DNA of 43,641 bases. Origin: Lutibacter sp. GTDB lineage: Bacteria; Bacteroidota; Bacteroidia; Flavobacteriales; Flavobacteriaceae. The DNA is taken from assembly GCF_013041805.1 (NCBI RefSeq), contig NZ_JABDRI010000042.1:1-43641 (forward strand), given 5' to 3'. The notes under the pieces are model-generated. The model worked only from the letters and a program-made list of their open reading frames with translations, was not told where the DNA came from and made no database searches. Both the position numbers and the translations under genes were made by a program. Below, in pieces: positions 33,582 through 42,775 of this stretch (within the stretch, counting starts at the first letter, position 1; every line of letters begins with the position of its first letter).

Positions 33582-36500
33582 CTATTTTTCCCATTTCTTT
33601 TTTTCACTCATATAGTAAATCATTGGTACTACAATAAGAGTTAATAATGTAGAAACTATCGCTCCAGCTACTAAAGAGATGGCTAACCCTTGAAATATTG
33701 GGTCAAATAATATAATTGAAGCACCAATTACAACAGCTCCTGTTGTTAATAATATAGGAGTAGTTCTAACCGCTCCAGCATCAATAATAGCTTGTTTTAA
33801 AGGAATTCCGTCGTTTAATCTAATTTCTATAAAATCAATAAGTAAAACTGAATTCCTTACCATGACACCTGCCAACGCAATCATTCCAATAAATGATGTA
33901 GCAGTAAAAAATGCACCAAATAACCAGTGACCTAATACAATTCCTATTAATGACAGTGGAATTGCTAACATCATTACCATTGGTGTTTTAAAGTTTTGGA
34001 ACCACCCAACAATTAACATATATATAATAATTATAACTATTAAAAAGGCAGCACCTAAATCACGAAAAACTTCTAATGTAATTTGCCATTCACCATCCCA
34101 TTTAACAGCAAAATCACTTTCATCTGAAGGCTGTTCCATATACAATTCATTTAGTTTATACCCTTTAGGAAGTTCTATTTTTTCTAATTTTTCTTTCATC
34201 CCTAAAATCGCATATACTGGACTTTCTAGTCCTCCAGCCATATCTGCAGTTATATAAACAACTTGTTTTTGGTCCTTTCTAAAAATTGTTTTTTGTAACG
34301 TATCTTGTTTAACAGTTACTAAATCACTTATAGGAACAAGATTACCTTGATTTCCTTTTATTTTTATATTTTGAAGATCTTGCAAGCTAGTTTTATCCGC
34401 ATCACTTAACGCAAGTACAATATCTACCTGATCGAAAGACGTTTCGTCGTATAAGTTAGAAATTGGATACTCTTTTAGTAAGTAAGTTAAGTTCCCTACA
34501 ACTTGTTTTGGAGCAATTCCATTTAGCATTGCTTTTTCTTTATCAACCTCTAATCTATATTCAATTTGAACATCTTCCACCATCCAGTCAATATCAACAA
34601 CATCAGTTGTATTTTGCAGAATTTCCTTTACTTGATACGCTACTTTAATTTGTTCTTTATAATCAGGTCCGTATACTTCTGCAACTAGCGTAGATAAAAC
34701 TGGTGGTCCAGGTGGAACCTCAACTAATTTTACATTAGCTCCATATTTTTTTGAAATTTTTTGAATTTCTGGTCTGGCTATCTTAGCAATATCATGACTT
34801 TGTAATTTTCTATCTCCTTTTGGTAATAAATTAACTTGAATATCTGCCATATTACTTCCTCCACGAATATCATAATGACGAACTAATCCGTTAAAAGTAA
34901 TAGGAGCAGAGGTACCAATATAGTTTTGATAGTTTGTTACTTCAGGAATCGTAGATAAGTATTGTGCTATTTCTTTGGTAACAGCAGCTGTTCTTTCTAA
35001 AGTAGTACCTTCAGGCATATCAATTACTACTTGGAACTCATTTTTATTGTCAAAAGGAAGCATTTTTACAGCAACAGACTTTGTAAAAAACATTAATATC
35101 GATCCAAATAATAAAACCACTGTGATTCCTAACATTACCCAACGGTTTCTTTTACTATCTAAAAGTGGTTGTTCTGTTTTTTTATAAATTTTATAAATCC
35201 ATCCAGTGTCAAATCCTTCTTCTTCCTTGTGTTTTTCATTGTCTTTTTCTTGCAATAAGTGGTAACCTAAGTAAGGTGTTACTGTTAAAGCTACAAATAA
35301 TGAAAGTATCATTGCAATGGAAGCTCCAATAGGCATAGGACTCATATAAGGTCCCATCATACCCGATACAAATGCCATAGGTAATATTGCTGCAATAACA
35401 GTAAAGGTTGCTAAAATTGTAGGATTACCAACTTCGTTAATGGCATAAATTGCTGCCTGTTTAAAAGGTAATCGCTTCATTTTAAAATGCCTATGCATAT
35501 TTTCAGCAATAATAATACTATCATCTACAACAATACCAACCACGAAAACCAATGCAAATAATGTAATTCTGTTTAAAGTGTATCCGAGCAAATAATAACT
35601 AAATAAGGTTAAAGCAAATGTTAATGGAACTGAAAAGAAAACAACTAATCCTCCTCGCCAACCCATAGCAAGCATTACTAAAATAGTAACCGCTAATATA
35701 GCAACACCTAGGTGTAGCAATAATTCGCCCACTTTATGTGAAGCTGTTTCACCATAATTTCTTGTTACATCAACGTGAACATCAGAAGGAATTAAGTTTA
35801 ACTTTAATTGGTCAACTTTAGTTAAAATTTTCTCTGAAATTTTCATAGCATCAGCACCTTTTACTTTTGCTACGGAAATTGTTACTGCAGAATATTCAGC
35901 AGGGTTTGCATTGAAATTGTCATTGGCTTTTCCAAAACCAAATGATACATAATTAGCAGGTCTTGATGGACCATCTTGAATTTCAGCTACTTGCTTTAAG
36001 TACACTGGCATATTTTTGTATACGCCAACTACTAGGTTTTTAACATCATCAGCTGAAGTTAAAAATTTACCAGTTGTTATTAAATATTCTTGATCATCTT
36101 TGGTAAAGCTACCAGATTGTGAACTACTATTGTTGGCCTGTATCATTTGCATAATACCAAGTGCATCAACACCGTTCTCAGCCATTTTATCTTTATCAAG
36201 TACAACTTTTAATTGACGGTTTCTTCCACCAATAACTTTAGTTATGGAAACATCTTTAACCTTTTCAATTTCAGAAGTAACTTCTTCAGCAATTTGGCGA
36301 ATTTGAAAATCGTCATAATTTTCACTCCAAAAGGTTAGTCCTAGCATTGGTACATCATCAATAGACCTTGTTTTTACTAATGGTTGCGTAACTCCTGAAG
36401 GAAACATTCCTTGATGTCTCATTAATTCATCATATAATTTTACATATGAATCTTCAGTATTTTCACCAACGTAAAACTGCACAATCATCATAGATTGTCC

Positions 36501-36773
36501 GTTCATGGCTATACTGTGTACATGCTGAACACCTTTAATATTTGAAATTACTTTTTCTAATGGTTTTACAACACGACTTTCTATTTCTGTTGGACTTGCT
36601 CCTGGATAACCAACTAAAACATCGGCCATTGGAACAATAATTTGTGGCTCTTCTTCCCTTGGAATTAAAAATGAACTATAGATACCAATGGCCATTAACG
36701 CTACCATTAACAGAATTGTTAATTTCGAATTAATAAAAACATTGGCTACTTTACCTGATATACCTTCTTGCAT
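33582..36773 (-). CDS. RND-family efflux pump inner-membrane subunit
   Basis: A 1063-aa proton-driven exporter with the RND layout of two six-helix halves and two large periplasmic loops. N-terminal helix SKLTILLMVALMAIGIYSSF, then the porter region GYPGASPTEIESRVVKPLEK. The TM4 motif reads VVGIVVDDSIIIAENM (near residue 412), with the two adjacent aspartates of hydrophobe/amphiphile-type (AcrB-like) pumps; the heavy-metal type normally has a single Asp in that place. Hence, despite metal-looking neighbours, the proton relay resembles HAE or related families. C-terminal half ends SLVAGAIVSTLLTLIVVPMI. It is in one run with MFP and TolC genes, forming a complete tripartite system. Confidence 0.95.
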   Translation of the reverse strand: MQEGISGKVANVFINSKLTILLMVALMAIGIYSSFLIPREEEPQIIVPMADVLVGYPGASPTEIESRVVKPLEKVISNIKGVQHVHSIAMNGQSMMIVQFYVGENTEDSYVKLYDELMRHQGMFPSGVTQPLVKTRSIDDVPMLGLTFWSENYDDFQIRQIAEEVTSEIEKVKDVSITKVIGGRNRQLKVVLDKDKMAENGVDALGIMQMIQANNSSSQSGSFTKDDQEYLITTGKFLTSADDVKNLVVGVYKNMPVYLKQVAEIQDGPSRPANYVSFGFGKANDNFNANPAEYSAVTISVAKVKGADAMKISEKILTKVDQLKLNLIPSDVHVDVTRNYGETASHKVGELLLHLGVAILAVTILVMLAMGWRGGLVVFFSVPLTFALTLFSYYLLGYTLNRITLFALVFVVGIVVDDSIIIAENMHRHFKMKRLPFKQAAIYAINEVGNPTILATFTVIAAILPMAFVSGMMGPYMSPMPIGASIAMILSLFVALTVTPYLGYHLLQEKDNEKHKEEEGFDTGWIYKIYKKTEQPLLDSKRNRWVMLGITVVLLFGSILMFFTKSVAVKMLPFDNKNEFQVVIDMPEGTTLERTAAVTKEIAQYLSTIPEVTNYQNYIGTSAPITFNGLVRHYDIRGGSNMADIQVNLLPKGDRKLQSHDIAKIARPEIQKISKKYGANVKLVEVPPGPPVLSTLVAEVYGPDYKEQIKVAYQVKEILQNTTDVVDIDWMVEDVQIEYRLEVDKEKAMLNGIAPKQVVGNLTYLLKEYPISNLYDETSFDQVDIVLALSDADKTSLQDLQNIKIKGNQGNLVPISDLVTVKQDTLQKTIFRKDQKQVVYITADMAGGLESPVYAILGMKEKLEKIELPKGYKLNELYMEQPSDESDFAVKWDGEWQITLEVFRDLGAAFLIVIIIIYMLIVGWFQNFKTPMVMMLAIPLSLIGIVLGHWLFGAFFTATSFIGMIALAGVMVRNSVLLIDFIEIRLNDGIPLKQAIIDAGAVRTTPILLTTGAVVIGASIILFDPIFQGLAISLVAGAIVSTLLTLIVVPMIYYMSEKKKWEK

Positions 36774-36821
36774 TTTAATTTGTTTAAAGTTTTAAACTAA
36801 AAATTTACGATTAATAGCTGT

Positions 36822-37898
36822 TTATTGAACATTTATTTTTGCTCCATTAAACAATTTTCCATCTGCTGAGACAATGTACTGTTCGTCAGCTGATAACCCT
36901 GATAACACTTCAACTTGATTGCCAAAAGTTTTACCAATTCTTAGCCATCTTAAAATAGCTACATTTCCTTCGCCTATGGTATAAACACCAGATAATTGAC
37001 CTTGTTTAACTAACGCATTTTCAGGAATCAGCAATAAGCTGTTTTTGTTTACATTTTTCTCAATTGGAAATTGTACTGATGTGAACATTCCTGAAAGTAT
37101 ATTTGCATCGGTTTTATCTAAGATTACTTTTACTAAATATTGACCACCAGTATTTTGTGCAGATGAACTTACTTCGGTTACTTTACCTTTTAAAAGTTCA
37201 TTAGTTGTTTTTATAATTACATTTACTGAAGTCTCTTTTTGTATAGAAGTTATTTCAGATTCAGGAACCATTGCAATAACTTGATATTTTCCTGGAGTCT
37301 CAATACTAATTAAAGGTATTCCTGGGTTAGCCATATCTCCTTTATTTACAAATTTACCTGTAATTACACCACTAAATGGAGCTTTAATATTTGAATATGA
37401 TAATTGTGCGTTTACTTGGTTTTTCATTTGGTTTGCCGCTTCTAATCGCGCTTTTGACATTTCAAAGTGTGCAGTCATATCATCCATTTCCTTTTGGGAA
37501 GCACTATTCTCTTTAAATAAAGCAGTAAATCTATTGTAATCTTTTTCAGCGTTTTTAAATGCAGCAGTAGCTTCAGTAATTGAAGCATTAACTTGTGCTT
37601 TTTGCGCATTAATATCTGCACTATTTATACTTAATAGTAAATCTCCTTTTGTTACTTTGTTTCCAACATTCACATAAATGTTGTCTACATAACCCATCAT
37701 ACGTGTACTTAAGTTGGCATTTTGAACTGCTTCAACTTTTCCACTTGCAGAAATAAATAAATTATTTTTCGAAGAAGTTGGGGTGTTTGTTTTTACATTT
37801 ACAGTCGTTCTATTATCAACTATAGAAGCTGCATCTTTTCCACAACTTGTTGCAAAAATTAATGTTGTTATTGCTATTATTTTTACTATTTTTTTCAT
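36822..37898 (-). CDS. RND efflux periplasmic adaptor (membrane fusion protein), lipoprotein
   Basis: A 358-aa adaptor that links the RND pump to TolC. Lipoprotein signal with lipobox FATSC, Cys19, so it is lipid-anchored to a membrane facing the periplasm. The lipoyl/barrel-sandwich halves (GYVDNIYVNVGNKVTKGDLL and YSNIKAPFSGVITGKFVNKG) flank an alpha-helical hairpin of about 90 residues (residues about 105-165), followed by a beta-barrel and a membrane-proximal domain. 48 nt separate it from the pump gene and 54 nt from the TolC gene, same strand. Confidence 0.95.
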   Translation of the reverse strand: MKKIVKIIAITTLIFATSCGKDAASIVDNRTTVNVKTNTPTSSKNNLFISASGKVEAVQNANLSTRMMGYVDNIYVNVGNKVTKGDLLLSINSADINAQKAQVNASITEATAAFKNAEKDYNRFTALFKENSASQKEMDDMTAHFEMSKARLEAANQMKNQVNAQLSYSNIKAPFSGVITGKFVNKGDMANPGIPLISIETPGKYQVIAMVPESEITSIQKETSVNVIIKTTNELLKGKVTEVSSSAQNTGGQYLVKVILDKTDANILSGMFTSVQFPIEKNVNKNSLLLIPENALVKQGQLSGVYTIGEGNVAILRWLRIGKTFGNQVEVLSGLSADEQYIVSADGKLFNGAKINVQ

Positions 37899-37952
37899 TT
37901 TTTGAGTGTTTTAAAACCTATTTTTTTTGATTATTTTTAGCTGTAAGCTTTA

Positions 37953-39263
37953 TTATTTTGATAAAAATTCTACGTAAGCTTTTGTAAAGTTGTAATTAAA
38001 AACTGTTTGTAAATATTCTAATTGTTTTTGTAAATATTGAGTTTCAGAAATCAATAAATCTGAAGTTTTTTCTAACCCTTGCTCAAACCTATTGGTTCTT
38101 ATTCTTAAAGCTTCGTTCGATTGATCTACTGCTAATTGTGTTAGCTTTAATTTGTTTTCAGCATCTTTAAGTTGACGTTTTGCTTTACTAAATTCAAGCT
38201 CACTTTGATTTTTATATTGATCTAAACTTAATTCAGCTTTGTCTAATTCAGCTTTACTCTTTTGAGTTTTACCAACACGTTTAAACCCTTCAAAAACATT
38301 CCATGATAATTGCGCTCCAACAAGATATCCTTTTGCATTTGTTCCAAATAATTTATCATCATATAGCTCATAACTTCCAAACGCATTTAATCTTGGTAAA
38401 TAACTCATTTTATTAGCTTTATGCATATTTGAATAAGCCTCAGTGCTTTTCTCCATGGCTTCAATATCAGCCCTGTTTGAAGAAAGTTCATCATCATAAA
38501 TACCAGTGTTTACCAAAGCCTCTAATTTTGTGGAAGGTTTTAATAATTCAGCACTTGTTTCTCCCATTAAGAACTGCAAATAATCTGAAGCGTTTTTAAC
38601 ATTACTTTTTATTGTAATTAATTGATTTTCAACTTCGGTAACATGTACTTCAACAGATAAAATATCCGCTTTTTGCATATAGCCATTCTTAAAGTTGTTA
38701 TCGGCAATTTTTTTATTTTCTAAAGCAGCTTCTTTCGCTTTTTCTAAAACCTCCACTGCTTTGTACGCAATTTGTAATTGCATATAAGCTTTTTGAACTT
38801 CTAATTCAATATAATCTGTAGTTCTTTCAGTTTGTAATTCAAAAGCATTCATTTTAGCTTTTGCAGCTTTTCGCATATATAAACCATCTGCGTTAAAAAT
38901 TGGTTGTTGAATTTCAATTTTGGTTGCAAAATTTTGAATTTCATCTGGGTCATTTAAAAGATCAGGGTTAAAATCAAATTGGGTTAAAATCTCTTGATTC
39001 AATTTAGATCCAAATGCCATTAATGGATTTGTAGTTGAAATCGCTGAATGCGATACGGAGATGTTTGGAAGCAATATCGAATTGGTTTGATTAAAATCTG
39101 CTTTAGCAGCATTAAAGTCTTGTTCTGATATTTTAATAGTATGATTGTTTTCTCTCACTTTAGTAATTACTTCTTCTAAAGATATTAACTTTTCATTTTG
39201 TGCATTGATTATCAAAATGTTAAAAAGAGAAAATAAAATTAATAAGCTATTTTTAATTCGCAT
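37953..39263 (-). CDS. TolC-family outer-membrane efflux protein
   Basis: A 436-aa outer-membrane channel with signal peptide KNSLLILFSLFNILIINAQ. Two repeats of the outer-membrane efflux domain are seen: long amphipathic helices such as VEVLEKAKEAALENKKIADN and SELEFSKAKRQLKDAENKLK. First gene of the efflux operon; its upstream region has a -7-like box and overlapping palindromes. No lipobox is present, unlike OprM-type members. Confidence 0.94.
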   Translation of the reverse strand: MRIKNSLLILFSLFNILIINAQNEKLISLEEVITKVRENNHTIKISEQDFNAAKADFNQTNSILLPNISVSHSAISTTNPLMAFGSKLNQEILTQFDFNPDLLNDPDEIQNFATKIEIQQPIFNADGLYMRKAAKAKMNAFELQTERTTDYIELEVQKAYMQLQIAYKAVEVLEKAKEAALENKKIADNNFKNGYMQKADILSVEVHVTEVENQLITIKSNVKNASDYLQFLMGETSAELLKPSTKLEALVNTGIYDDELSSNRADIEAMEKSTEAYSNMHKANKMSYLPRLNAFGSYELYDDKLFGTNAKGYLVGAQLSWNVFEGFKRVGKTQKSKAELDKAELSLDQYKNQSELEFSKAKRQLKDAENKLKLTQLAVDQSNEALRIRTNRFEQGLEKTSDLLISETQYLQKQLEYLQTVFNYNFTKAYVEFLSK

Positions 39264-39286
39264 AGTTTTTGTTTTTTAGTACGCTG

Positions 39287-39294
39287 CAAATGTA
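39287..39294 (-). promoter_or_regulatory. Probable -7 promoter element of the efflux operon
   Basis: Minus strand TACATTTG, exact match to TAnnTTTG, 23-31 nt before the tolC ATG; identical to the -7 box of the GlmU-like gene. The -33 position is not consensus and lies beside the palindromes, which would suit a repressed or activator-dependent promoter. Confidence 0.6.
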
Positions 39295-39327
39295 GTTGAG
39301 GAGTTTTTTTAAAACAGTAATAAATAC

Positions 39328-39354
39328 TACAGACTTCTGTAATGATTGTTACAG
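39328..39354. promoter_or_regulatory. Overlapping palindromes, candidate operator of the efflux operon
   Basis: TACAGA-CT-TCTGTA (39328-39341) shares its right arm with CTGTAA-TGATTG-TTACAG (39337-39354). Both lie just upstream of the presumed -33 of the tolC promoter. Two partly overlapping dyads built from one CTGTA half-site fit binding of a dimeric regulator; no regulator gene is adjacent in the window. Confidence 0.5.
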
Positions 39355-39435
39355 TAAATTTTAATTAAATACATAATAAACAATTGGTTAAATTTTATAA
39401 CCCTTGCAAATTGTGAAGTTTTGTAAACTATTTAA

Positions 39436-40206
39436 TTACTTTTTTTTGCGTACTTTCATATTTAAAGCCTCAACACCCAATGAAAAAGCAATAGCAAAGT
39501 ATAAGTAGCCTTTAGGTATGGCGCCAACGTGCTGATTAAAGATGACAGCATTGGATAAGTGAGCACCTTCAGTTACCAGCATAAAACCAATTAAAATTAA
39601 AAATGATAATGCTAACATTTGAATTGTAGGATGTTCATTTACAAAATTTCCAACCGGTGTCGCAAAGATCATCATAATAACTATTGAAATAATTACTGCA
39701 ATAATCATAATTATTAAAGCTCCATCAATACCATTTGTCATACCAACAGCTGTTAAAACAGAATCGAATGAGAATACAATATCAATCATAACAATTTGAA
39801 AAATAACCATTCCTAAAGTTGACGCAATTTTAGCAGTATTAGATTTTTTTTCTGTGGTTGTTCCCTCCACTTTATGGTGAATTTCACTTGTACTTTTATA
39901 AAGTAAAAATACTCCTCCTAGAACTAAGATTACACTTTGACCGGTAATTCCAGCTTTAAACCAAGATAAATCAAAAGAAAAGAAAGGTTCTTTCATAGAA
40001 ATTAAATACGAAACCCCAAGTAGTAATATAATTCTAAAGATAAGTGCAAGAAGTAAACCTATTCTAGTTGCCTTTTTTACTTGGTTTGGTGGTAGTTTTC
40101 CAGCTGTAATCGAAATAAAAATGATATTGTCAATACCTAATATAATTTCTAAAAATGTAAGTGTTAATAACGCTATCCAAGTGTCAGCTTGCAAGAAAAT
40201 TTCCAT
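39436..40206 (-). CDS. TerC-family integral membrane protein
   Basis: A 256-aa inner-membrane protein with about seven hydrophobic helices. Family motifs with in-membrane acidic residues are seen: FLEIILGIDNIIFISI near residue 18 and DIVFSFDSVLTAVGMTNG near 140. TerC/YkoY-type proteins are linked to metal (notably manganese) export or to metalation of exported enzymes; tellurite resistance is only a historical name. Last gene of the purB operon, 8 nt after the lipoprotein gene. No clear terminator is seen before the efflux operon that follows on the same strand. Confidence 0.93.
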   Translation of the reverse strand: MEIFLQADTWIALLTLTFLEIILGIDNIIFISITAGKLPPNQVKKATRIGLLLALIFRIILLLGVSYLISMKEPFFSFDLSWFKAGITGQSVILVLGGVFLLYKSTSEIHHKVEGTTTEKKSNTAKIASTLGMVIFQIVMIDIVFSFDSVLTAVGMTNGIDGALIIMIIAVIISIVIMMIFATPVGNFVNEHPTIQMLALSFLILIGFMLVTEGAHLSNAVIFNQHVGAIPKGYLYFAIAFSLGVEALNMKVRKKK

Positions 40207-40214
40207 TGTATAAT

Positions 40215-40580
40215 TTATTTTTTATAGAGTGTCCCTTTTTGAATGAAGTTAGAATGTCCAATTCTAATCTCGAAGTCGTATGAGTTTTTATTTAAATTTG
40301 TAATCTTAACATACATTGGTTCTTCGTCAATTGCTGTTTTTGGATGCAACATTTTAAGCGTATAATTAAAATTGTTTTTCCAAACTATTGATAACGAGTC
40401 TATTCGATCTTCATATTTTTCAATTTGAAGTGAATCTTGTCTAATAATGATGGTTTTTTCATACCCTTTTCCTTCAGGGATTTCAAAAATTCCTGTTTTA
40501 AATCTATCTGGATTTAGCTCATCACTTTCACAAGAGAACAGTGATACTAATAAAACGAATATTAGAACAATTTTTTTCAT
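40215..40580 (-). CDS. Small lipoprotein of unknown function
   Basis: A 121-aa protein with a lipoprotein signal KKIVLIFVLLVSLFSCESDE (lipobox SLFSC, Cys17) followed by about 100 residues of beta-rich sequence (KTIIIRQDSLQIEKYEDRID, then FEIRIGHSNFIQKGTLYKK). Ser/Asp/Glu after the Cys suggests outer-membrane or surface sorting cannot be excluded. Its ATG directly abuts the purB stop with no gap, so it is translationally coupled to a purine enzyme of unrelated function. Family not recognised. Confidence 0.85.
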   Translation of the reverse strand: MKKIVLIFVLLVSLFSCESDELNPDRFKTGIFEIPEGKGYEKTIIIRQDSLQIEKYEDRIDSLSIVWKNNFNYTLKMLHPKTAIDEEPMYVKITNLNKNSYDFEIRIGHSNFIQKGTLYKK

Positions 40581-41924
40581 TTATATACCTGTATAATTAT
40601 TTGGCGTTATTGCTTTTAACTCATTTTTTATATCGTTAGAAACTTCTAAACTTTCAATAAAATCAGACATAGATTTTTGGGTGATTTTTTCGTTGGTCCT
40701 AGTTAACCCTTTTAACGCTTCATATGGATTTGGATATGCTTCTCTGCGTAAAATTGTTTGAATGGCCTCTGCAACTACTGCCCAATTATTCTCTAAATCT
40801 TCAGCAAACTTCTCTCTATTAATTAATAATTTATTCAATCCTTTTAACGTAGAACTAAACGCAATAATTGTGTGACTAAATGGAACACCAACATTTCTTA
40901 ATACAGTAGAATCTGTTAAATCACGTTGCAAACGTGAAATAGGTAATTTCGCCGACAAATGTTCAAATAAAGCATTTGCAATCCCTAAATTACCTTCTGA
41001 ATTTTCAAAATCTATAGGATTTACTTTGTGTGGCATTGCTGATGAGCCAACTTCACCTTTCTTAATTTTTTGCTTAAAATAATCCATAGAAACATAAGTC
41101 CACATGTCTCTATCAAAATCAATTAAAATTGTGTTGATTCTTTTTAAAGCATCAAAAATACCAGCTAAATGGTCGTAATGTTCTATTTGTGTTGTTGGAA
41201 ATGAGTGATGCAATCCTAATACTTTTTCAACAAAATGGGTTCCAAAAACTTTCCAATCTATTGAAGGGTAAGCTACTTTGTGCGCGTTAAAATTACCAGT
41301 TGCCCCACCAAATTTAGCAGCGTATGGAATTTTTTGTAATTGGTTTACTTGTTGTTCAATACGTTCAATAAAAACTTGAATTTCTTTTCCTAATCTTGTC
41401 GGGGATGCTGGCTGACCGTGAGTTCTAGCTAGCATTGATACATCTGACCAATCTATTGATAATTGTCGTAACTTTTCTAATAATGATGCAAGTTCAGGGT
41501 AATAAACAGCATCAAAAGCATCATTTATAGATAACGGAGTTGCAGTATTGTTAATGTCTTGTGAAGTTAATCCAAAGTGGATAAACTCTTTATATTCTTG
41601 TAAATGTAGCGCGTCAAATTTTTCTTTGATAAAATACTCAACTGCTTTCACATCGTGATTGGTAATACTTTCAATGTCTTTAATTTTTTGAGCTTCTACT
41701 GATGAGAAATCTTTATAAATAGCTCTTAATTGTTCAAAAAGGGACCCATCAAAATTTGCTAATTGAGGAAGAGGAATTTCACATAAAGCAATAAAATATT
41801 CAATTTCAACTTTTACCCGATATTTAATTAAGGCTTCTTCTGAAAAAAAATCAGCTAAACGTTCTACTTTATTTCTGTATCTACCATCAATTGGAGAAAT
41901 GGCATTTAAATTGGTTAAAGGCAT
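40581..41924 (-). CDS. purB: Adenylosuccinate lyase
   Basis: Cleaves SAICAR and adenylosuccinate, releasing fumarate, in purine and AMP synthesis; cytoplasmic homotetramer. 447 aa, of the E. coli-like branch. Family motifs: NAISPIDGRYRNKVERLADF at the start, FGLTSQDINNTATP, ARTHGQPASPTRLGKE (general acid His), and the signature loop GSSAMPHKVNPIDFEN with the catalytic Ser. It lies between a HEAT-like gene (55 nt upstream) and a small lipoprotein gene (0 nt downstream), all on the minus strand. Confidence 0.97.
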   Translation of the reverse strand: MPLTNLNAISPIDGRYRNKVERLADFFSEEALIKYRVKVEIEYFIALCEIPLPQLANFDGSLFEQLRAIYKDFSSVEAQKIKDIESITNHDVKAVEYFIKEKFDALHLQEYKEFIHFGLTSQDINNTATPLSINDAFDAVYYPELASLLEKLRQLSIDWSDVSMLARTHGQPASPTRLGKEIQVFIERIEQQVNQLQKIPYAAKFGGATGNFNAHKVAYPSIDWKVFGTHFVEKVLGLHHSFPTTQIEHYDHLAGIFDALKRINTILIDFDRDMWTYVSMDYFKQKIKKGEVGSSAMPHKVNPIDFENSEGNLGIANALFEHLSAKLPISRLQRDLTDSTVLRNVGVPFSHTIIAFSSTLKGLNKLLINREKFAEDLENNWAVVAEAIQTILRREAYPNPYEALKGLTRTNEKITQKSMSDFIESLEVSNDIKNELKAITPNNYTGI

Positions 41925-41979
41925 TTTTTTAGTTTGAAATGTTTTGCAAATTTAATGAAATTAACCTGAATTCTCCGAT

Positions 41980-42555
41980 TTATTTTTTGCGAATCCAGCT
42001 TAAAATTTTCTTTCCACGAGCTTGGTATGCAGCACTTTCATTTATCATATTATGCTGCAGAATTAATTGTAACTCTTGATGTACCCATTCTTCATTTTTG
42101 CCAAAAAGAAATAACGTCTCCATAGCATACGCTTTTACTGCCACTCTTTGATTTCCAATTAACCAATCAAAACAAGTTTCAATAATCGTATTAATATGGT
42201 TAGTTTTTAGTTGAGATTGAATGAATGATGTATTGTTAGAGGTATAAGCCTTTGCTAAAAATTCACAAATCTTGGAAGCTGGTCTTACGGCACTGTCGAA
42301 CTTCAAAAGTCCTATATTTTTAGTAAAATAGTTGAGGTACGGTGCTAACCAATCTAGTTTTTTTTCACAAACAAATTCTAACACCCAGACAGCTCTGATA
42401 GATAATTTGCTGTTAATTTCAAAAGTAAGATCTAGTAAATGCTTAAAAAGTGATGGATTTTCTAAAACCATATTAGCAACTCTTAAACGATTTACTCGTT
42501 TTGCGTTTTCCATTGCAGTGAGTTGATTAATTAAATATGTTTTAGACGCTATCAC
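41980..42555 (-). CDS. HEAT-like helical repeat protein
   Basis: A 191-aa all-helical cytoplasmic protein; repeated paired helices (LFKHLLDLTFEINSKLSIRA, WVLEFVCEKKLDWLAPYLNY, FDWLIGNQRVAVKAYAMETL) suggest a HEAT/ARM-type fold. The start is GTG at 42553-42555, giving MIASKTYLINQL; the alternative is ATG at 42510. It is located directly upstream of purB, as I have seen for similarly described proteins in flavobacteria, but that association is from memory. No catalytic motif; a protein-binding role is the general expectation. Confidence 0.8.
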   Translation of the reverse strand: MIASKTYLINQLTAMENAKRVNRLRVANMVLENPSLFKHLLDLTFEINSKLSIRAVWVLEFVCEKKLDWLAPYLNYFTKNIGLLKFDSAVRPASKICEFLAKAYTSNNTSFIQSQLKTNHINTIIETCFDWLIGNQRVAVKAYAMETLFLFGKNEEWVHQELQLILQHNMINESAAYQARGKKILSWIRKK

Positions 42556-42571
42556 AATTTTAGTATTGGTT

Positions 42572-42715
42572 TTAGTTTTGTTCTAGGTCTTTGTTTCCGT
42601 CTAGGTCTTTCTTTTTCTTAGGTGATAGTATATATATTAAATATACAAAGCCAGCAATTACGTGACCAATAACAATAATCATAATGGTATAAAACCAAAA
42701 ATTTGACATTCCCAT
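42572..42715 (-). CDS. 47-aa single-pass membrane protein
   Basis: A short frame from ATG 42715 (or ATG 42709) to TAA at 42574-42572: a hydrophobic segment (FWFYTIMIIVIGHVIAGFVY) followed by a charged cytoplasmic tail (SPKKKKDLDGNKDLEQN). The single helix plus Lys-rich tail reads as a genuine small membrane protein. It begins the purB operon, 16 nt before the HEAT-like gene, and is divergent from the DUF1028 gene. Function unknown; related short proteins are common in Flavobacteriia. Confidence 0.7.
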   Translation of the reverse strand: MGMSNFWFYTIMIIVIGHVIAGFVYLIYILSPKKKKDLDGNKDLEQN

Positions 42716-42775
42716 ACTAATGTGTATTTAAATATATGAAAAGAATAGTATCTTTATTTTTTAAAATACGAAATT

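Noticed and set aside
33582-39263. Firm call of a heavy-metal (CzcCBA/CusCBA) efflux system
   Set aside because: The TM4 motif has two adjacent aspartates instead of the heavy-metal pattern, and no metal-binding sensor gene is adjacent.
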